DNA of 64,000 nucleotides from Nematostella vectensis. Lineage: Eukaryota; Cnidaria; Anthozoa; Actiniaria; Edwardsiidae. A model generated the notes under the pieces. The model worked only from the letters and a program-made list of their open reading frames with translations. It made no database searches and had not been told where the DNA came from. Location of the stretch: positions 9,070,139-9,134,138 of the forward strand of contig NC_064039.1 in NCBI RefSeq assembly GCF_932526225.1, written 5' to 3'. The translations under genes were made by a program, and so were the position numbers. Position 1 is the first letter of the stretch; the number at the start of each line of letters is the position of its first letter. Shown here in pieces: positions 59,748-64,000 of this stretch.

Positions 59748-62574
59748 ATGGCGGACAGAGAGGGAAAATCTGACTGCTTTTTGGTTTTATGTGGTTTGCC
59801 TGCCTGCGGGAAGACGACATTAGTGAATGAGTTCATCCAATGGAAAAGGCATAACATATACGATGACACCCACGTATTACATATTTGCTATGATGAGTTT
59901 ATTCCGTCAAACTTGTACGAAGATGAAGACGGATTGTCGCAGCAATGTATGTCAGCAAATACTCTACATGAAACCCGTGGAAGGTCATTATGGAAATGGT
60001 ACAGAAAGCTTTTATTGCTCAGCGTGGAGAGATTAGTAAGGATTTTAAGGATAGATACGACTGATATTGGATCTACTTCTGATGGACATTTTCGCCTAAA
60101 ATCAGAAACGAGAGACAATTTTCACGAAGGAAAAACAGAGTTGTCGGGATTCTGGCCGCAATTTATACAGAAATTAAGGGACACTGGAAAACTGTGCAAG
60201 TGTTTGGTTGATGATAGGTCTGTGTGATCTTGCTTTTTATGTTACTTGCAGCGGCGTAGCCAGGATTGCTAACATGATGGGGCCCAAAAGGCCTTTTCAA
60301 GGCATTGGCTCTTGTGTTTTAGATAATGTCTCATACATTTACTGTATTTTTGGCTGCTAGAAGGGGACGGGCCGGCCACCCCCCTGCCTACGCCTCTGAC
60401 TTAGATCTCAGCCGCATACCCAGGAATGGCTGAGGAGTGTGGCGAAAGGGGGTGTAGAAACCGCAAAAGCGCATAGAAACCGCACAGAAAAACGCCAAAA
60501 AACGCAAAACCGCCAAAATAAGTCAATAACCGGAAACTGCGAAAAACTGAGAAACCGCGATACCACAGAATAAAATATGAAAAACCGCAACACATCACTG
60601 CAAACCTTTACGTCCCCCTCGCTGAGGGGTTGCACAGTCATAGGTATCATATAGACAAGGGGGTGCTTGGGCACCCAGCGCACCCCCCTGTGTACATGCC
60701 TGGATCTGTTTTAATATTGTACAAGTGATTGGTTTGTGGTTTCTTTGTTTTTAGTCTCACGCTGAGGTGCTGTCATGTGATAATTCTAGATGACAATATG
60801 TTTTACAGAGGGATGCGATATGAGTATTACCAATTGGCCCGTAAATGTGAGTACTTGTACATAAAATAAAGAGGAATTCTCATCACCCACTATTAAAGCA
60901 CACTACAGGGGCAGATCCAGGATTTTCTGTAAGAGAGGGCTAAAGCAAGGATTTCAAGAAAGTGGAATGGTGGCAGATTCATTATTCTTTTGTGGATTTC
61001 CTTGCATCATTTTCTTACATCATTAATAGAGTCCCTGAAAAAAGGTGGGGGGGGACCAGCTTAGCCCACCCCTAGACCTGCCCATGTGCTACTTTTAAGT
61101 AGTACCATAGCGGATTGTTTCTTGACTTAGTGGCTTCCTTCTGATCCCTAAAAATACTAATATATTTTTCTTGAGAAAGAATTCTTAACCCACTTATGTA
61201 GACTGTTTTTTTTTATTTCTGTTTTTTTTTTATTTTCTGTTTTTTTTTTTTTTTAATTTTTATTCTTGAGAAAGAATTCTTAACCCACTTATGTAGACTG
61301 TTTTTTTTTTCTTGAGAAGAATTCTTAACCCACTTATGTAGACTGTTTTTTTTTTATTTCTGTTTTTTTTTTTTTTTTTTAATTTATTCACAATTGGTGC
61401 ATCTCAAACAGCTTTTAATTTGTTCTGTTCTTATCCTATGTAAGGTGGTCTGGGGTATGCCCAGCTATTTATAGACTGTTCTATAGACAGTGCTCTCCAA
61501 AGAAATGTGTCCAGATCCAATCCTGTTACCATGGAAACCATCAAAACCATGACCAAGAGGTTAGAGCATCCTAATCCTGAAAAATATTTCTGGGAGCAAA
61601 ACACACTAGCTATCAAAGGAACAGAGGCAACTTCAGATTGTATGTGAGTATCTGCCAGTGATGATAAGCAGTGTAATAACAGTAATAATCCCTCTAGTGA
61701 TCACCAAGAAAAAAAAAACCTCAGAGTGAAGGCGAGATAGTACTAGTGGGAACTATGCTAACACTGTAAGCCACAGGCAATGCTATCTGGAAAAAGCAAG
61801 GCTTTCATGGTATTTTTTCCTTTTTGTAGGAAGGCCTTGGTGCTTCTTATAAAAAATGCTGCTTCACACCCAGTTCCACCATTACCTACTGAAGATGAAC
61901 CTCTCAAGGTAAACACTATCACAACATATGGATCCTTGATAAAAATGTTGAGATAGCAGACTTCATGTGTTAATATTTCTACTATAAATGTTACCCATAT
62001 TTTGGCAAAAATCTGTACCCAGGATTTTTCTTGGGGGGAGGGGGTGGGGGGTAGGTAGTGAGTTTTCTGATAAAAATCTGAACAAATTTTACTACACTTT
62101 TTTTCAATGGGCTTTTTCGTTGAAGGAGAAGCTCCAGAAGGCAAACTTAGACAGTCTACTCCATCAGGCTGACAAGGTGCTAAGGAGGACAATTTCTAAA
62201 AAGATGGAAAAGCTCAAAGGTGATCTTTTGATGGGTTATTCTGATTAGTATCCTAAAAAAATCCTAGCTATTCTAAAATTTTGGTTTTCTACTTTTTTGC
62301 AGTTGGAGGTGTCAGCAAGCAAGAAATGCAAAGAACTGCACAAAACATAAACAGTGGAAGGAAGTTGCTTTTAGAATACCTTAAGAAACAAGATTCTCAG
62401 AATAAAAATGGACATGGTGACCCAGGCCTAATGGAGAGGTTACAATACATACAGAGAGAGGAACTTTCTGTAAATCAGCTATATCAACTCATGAGGGCTA
62501 ACAAAATTGAATTTGAATCAGAGATTGAAAGACTTTATGAGACCTTTATCAAAAATAAAGCAACACCAAATTGA
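59748..62574 (+). CDS. PSTK: L-seryl-tRNA(Sec) kinase
   Basis: Six exons, plus strand: 59748-60217, 60755-60846, 61445-61643, 61830-61908, 62126-62219 and 62303-62574. Phases close; 1206 nt gives 401 aa (human is 348). The P-loop GLPACGKTT is at residues 16-24, followed by Cys-Tyr-Asp-Glu; exon 2 has the conserved Leu-Asp-Asp-Asn-x-Phe-Tyr-x-x-Met-Arg-Tyr-Glu block; the C-terminal helical region recognises tRNA(Sec). The enzyme phosphorylates Ser-tRNA(Sec), the step before SepSecS makes selenocysteine, so the organism should make selenoproteins. The ATG at 59748 is the first in frame after a GTG-only stretch. An AATAAA lies at 62970-62975. The 3' exon is longer than in human. Confidence 0.93.
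60249..60398. mobile_element. MITE copy 3 (CAGCGGCGTAGCC ends)
   Basis: A 150-bp element in PSTK intron 1, the same family as 11871 and 23991. Flanks ACTTG and ACTTA fit a 5-bp target duplication with one change. Confidence 0.78.
60906..61088. mobile_element. Possible MITE (CAGGGGCAGATCC end)
   Basis: The left end CAGGGGCAGATCCAGG and right end CCTAGACCTGCCCATG are roughly inverted, with CTA-like flanks on both sides. It lies in PSTK intron 2. Confidence 0.4.
61165..61385. repeat. Triplicated TTCTTAACCCACTTATGTAG unit with poly-T
   Basis: Three copies of CTTGAGAAAGAATTCTTAAC-like sequence plus GTAGACTG and long T-runs, in PSTK intron 2 just before exon 3. The poly-T may serve as the polypyrimidine tract. 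Confidence 0.85.
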
Positions 62575-63842
62575 TGATATTGTTGTCAGAAGACTGAAAG
62601 GTTCTGTTATGCTTACCGATTGCTACCACACAGGCCTCAGAACACTATGGGGCACCAAACTTGGGGAAGGAGGGGGTATAGCCACTCACGTTGGGCATTA
62701 CCTTATAGTTAAAGAAAAATCTGGGGGCATGCCCCCAAGAGCACTATGACACTGCTTAATGAAGCATCTGTTTAAAGAATCAGTAAGGGCTTCCTCAGAA
62801 CATCATCATCAAGCTTATCTGTGATACACTTGCCCAAAGTCACTCTGTGTTTTCCTTACAAAGTTTTCTGACATTTTTTTCTTTTGATTAAAAAAAAAAA
62901 TGAGCACAAAACAGAATTAATTGCTTGTTAACATTTTGTCCTTTGTTACCTAGTCAGCCACACCCCTAAAATAAAGTTTAATCAAGTCTTACTAAATTCA
63001 ACCGAACAAATTGCAAAAGCTTTCCCAAATAAGCCAATAGAACTGGATGCGTTGCTGATGGTGTCACAGGAATTAATAAAACTGTTACTGAACCATTAGT
63101 GCCATTAAGATTCTTCAGCATTTTGCCAAGTCCAAGGACTTTTCCTCTGGTATAACCTTCTAAGATCCCATAAAACTGGCTGCACATGCTAGAATTCAAT
63201 TATTTATTGTATAACCTAGCTCTCACCTTCACGTTTAACTATATTTGCACATCATAAGCTACAGTTTAGCAAGTCTTCAATGTGCACTGAAAAAAGGTTT
63301 GAAATTACTAATTGCACATTAAATAGAGAGAAGAGAAATCAAGCATGTATGCAAGTGCACTACTTTAAGTGCTCCAAGTGATAAACAAGCTCTAGTAAAC
63401 CATACCTTCTTTGAAGAATACTTCATTTACCAAATTCAATAAAAAGAATTCAAAAGCCTCCCAAATAAGGTGATGAAAATGGATGCTTCCTCACACTTGG
63501 TATTTTTCTAGGCTGGCAGAATGGTGGCTACAGACCAACTTTACGTAATTGGAGTCTTCAGGAAAAGGATAAAAACAATAAGCAACAATTACTTGACAAA
63601 AAAAAAATAACATGAAAAACTAGAAAGCACATTTGCATTTAGGTAGGATGCCTACTACTCATTCAAGTAACTACTGTTCTTTTTATTGGTTCATAACCTG
63701 CCGTTCATTGGTTTACTAGTTGTATGACTTGTTGGAGTCAAACAGGCAGAGTGCCTTGATATGGAAATTCATCTCCAGTGCCAACCACAATGGAACAATG
63801 TCTTCTTTTCCAGACAGATAGGTCTTGAAGACAAATATTGCG
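62575..63842. other. Convergent 3' ends
   Basis: 3' UTR of PSTK (AATAAA at 62970) and probably the 3' UTR of the next minus-strand gene. No exon recognised. Confidence 0.5.
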
Positions 63843-64000
63843 CTAGGATTCCTTATCATCCTCTGTTTCTAGATTAATGATTTCAATGTCCTGATTACTA
63901 GGGTCTGGATCAGATTCCAGAGCATGGTTATCTGGCTTGTGGTACTCAAAGCTTGCCCCTCCGGCTGCACCTCTTTCTATACTGCCTTGATGAAGGGTTA
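63843..64000 (-). CDS. Last exon of an unrecognised gene (partial)
   Basis: A minus-strand frame, open to the window edge, ends at the TAG at 63843-63845. Its last 50 or so residues are acidic and hydrophilic (Asp-Pro-Asp-Pro-Ser-Asn-Gln-Asp and Glu-Thr-Glu-Asp-Asp-Lys). This looks like a cytoplasmic tail, with a possible sorting Tyr in Ser-Phe-Glu-Tyr-His. I do not recognise the gene. The upstream exons lie outside the window. Confidence 0.5.
   Translation of the reverse strand, partial: TLHQGSIERGAAGGASFEYHKPDNHALESDPDPSNQDIEIINLETEDDKES

Overview
This is eukaryotic nuclear DNA from an animal, most likely an anthozoan cnidarian (an inference). The reasons are compact spliced genes with introns of about 0.1-2 kb, a metazoan-type 7SL RNA gene, an interstitial TTAGGG-type repeat, Ty3/gypsy and hAT transposons, and a secreted PAN/Apple plus LamG protein of a kind common in sea anemones and corals. 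Operons, ribosome binding sites and CRISPR do not apply. I rebuilt the genes by hand from splice sites, codon phase and remembered family motifs. Seven gene models close in frame across their exons or run off the window, and one more gene is represented only by its last exon.

Layout. 1-5.4 kb: minus-strand type II membrane protein with a sulfatase-like DUF229 domain (3' end unresolved). 5.4-10.5 kb: gene-poor, with a LINE remnant. 10.6-12.5 kb: minus-strand secreted PAN-LamG protein; a decayed copy of its first exon lies at 14.7 kb. 12.9-18.2 kb: two large minisatellites. 18.65-29.1 kb: minus-strand 17-exon SEC23IP/DDHD phospholipase gene with a 12-nt microexon. 30.7-33.3 kb: minus-strand membrane protein with a thrombospondin type 1 repeat. 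35.8-45.2 kb: a 24-bp minisatellite split by two insertions, an intact gypsy element with identical 123-bp LTRs and a defective hAT element; each has a 5-bp target duplication. 45.4-51.9 kb: minus-strand NOA1 mitochondrial GTPase with a 1.6-kb minisatellite in intron 2. 52.2-52.5 kb: plus-strand 7SL (SRP) RNA gene, divergent from NOA1. 53.8-59.4 kb: minus-strand ABCD1/2-type peroxisomal transporter, head to head with plus-strand PSTK (59.7-62.6 kb). 63.8 kb to the edge: last exon of a minus-strand gene I do not recognise.

The genes are mostly housekeeping and do not form a pathway: vesicle and lipid traffic (SEC23IP), mitochondrial ribosome assembly (NOA1), protein targeting (7SL), peroxisomal fatty-acid import (ABCD) and selenocysteine synthesis (PSTK). 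The most unusual signal is structural. Short tandem duplications repeatedly span exon-intron junctions in SEC23IP and ABCD, leaving decoy splice sites beside the real ones, and one has grown into a 0.7-kb array. The microexon, the 7SL gene and the doubly interrupted minisatellite are the other highlights.
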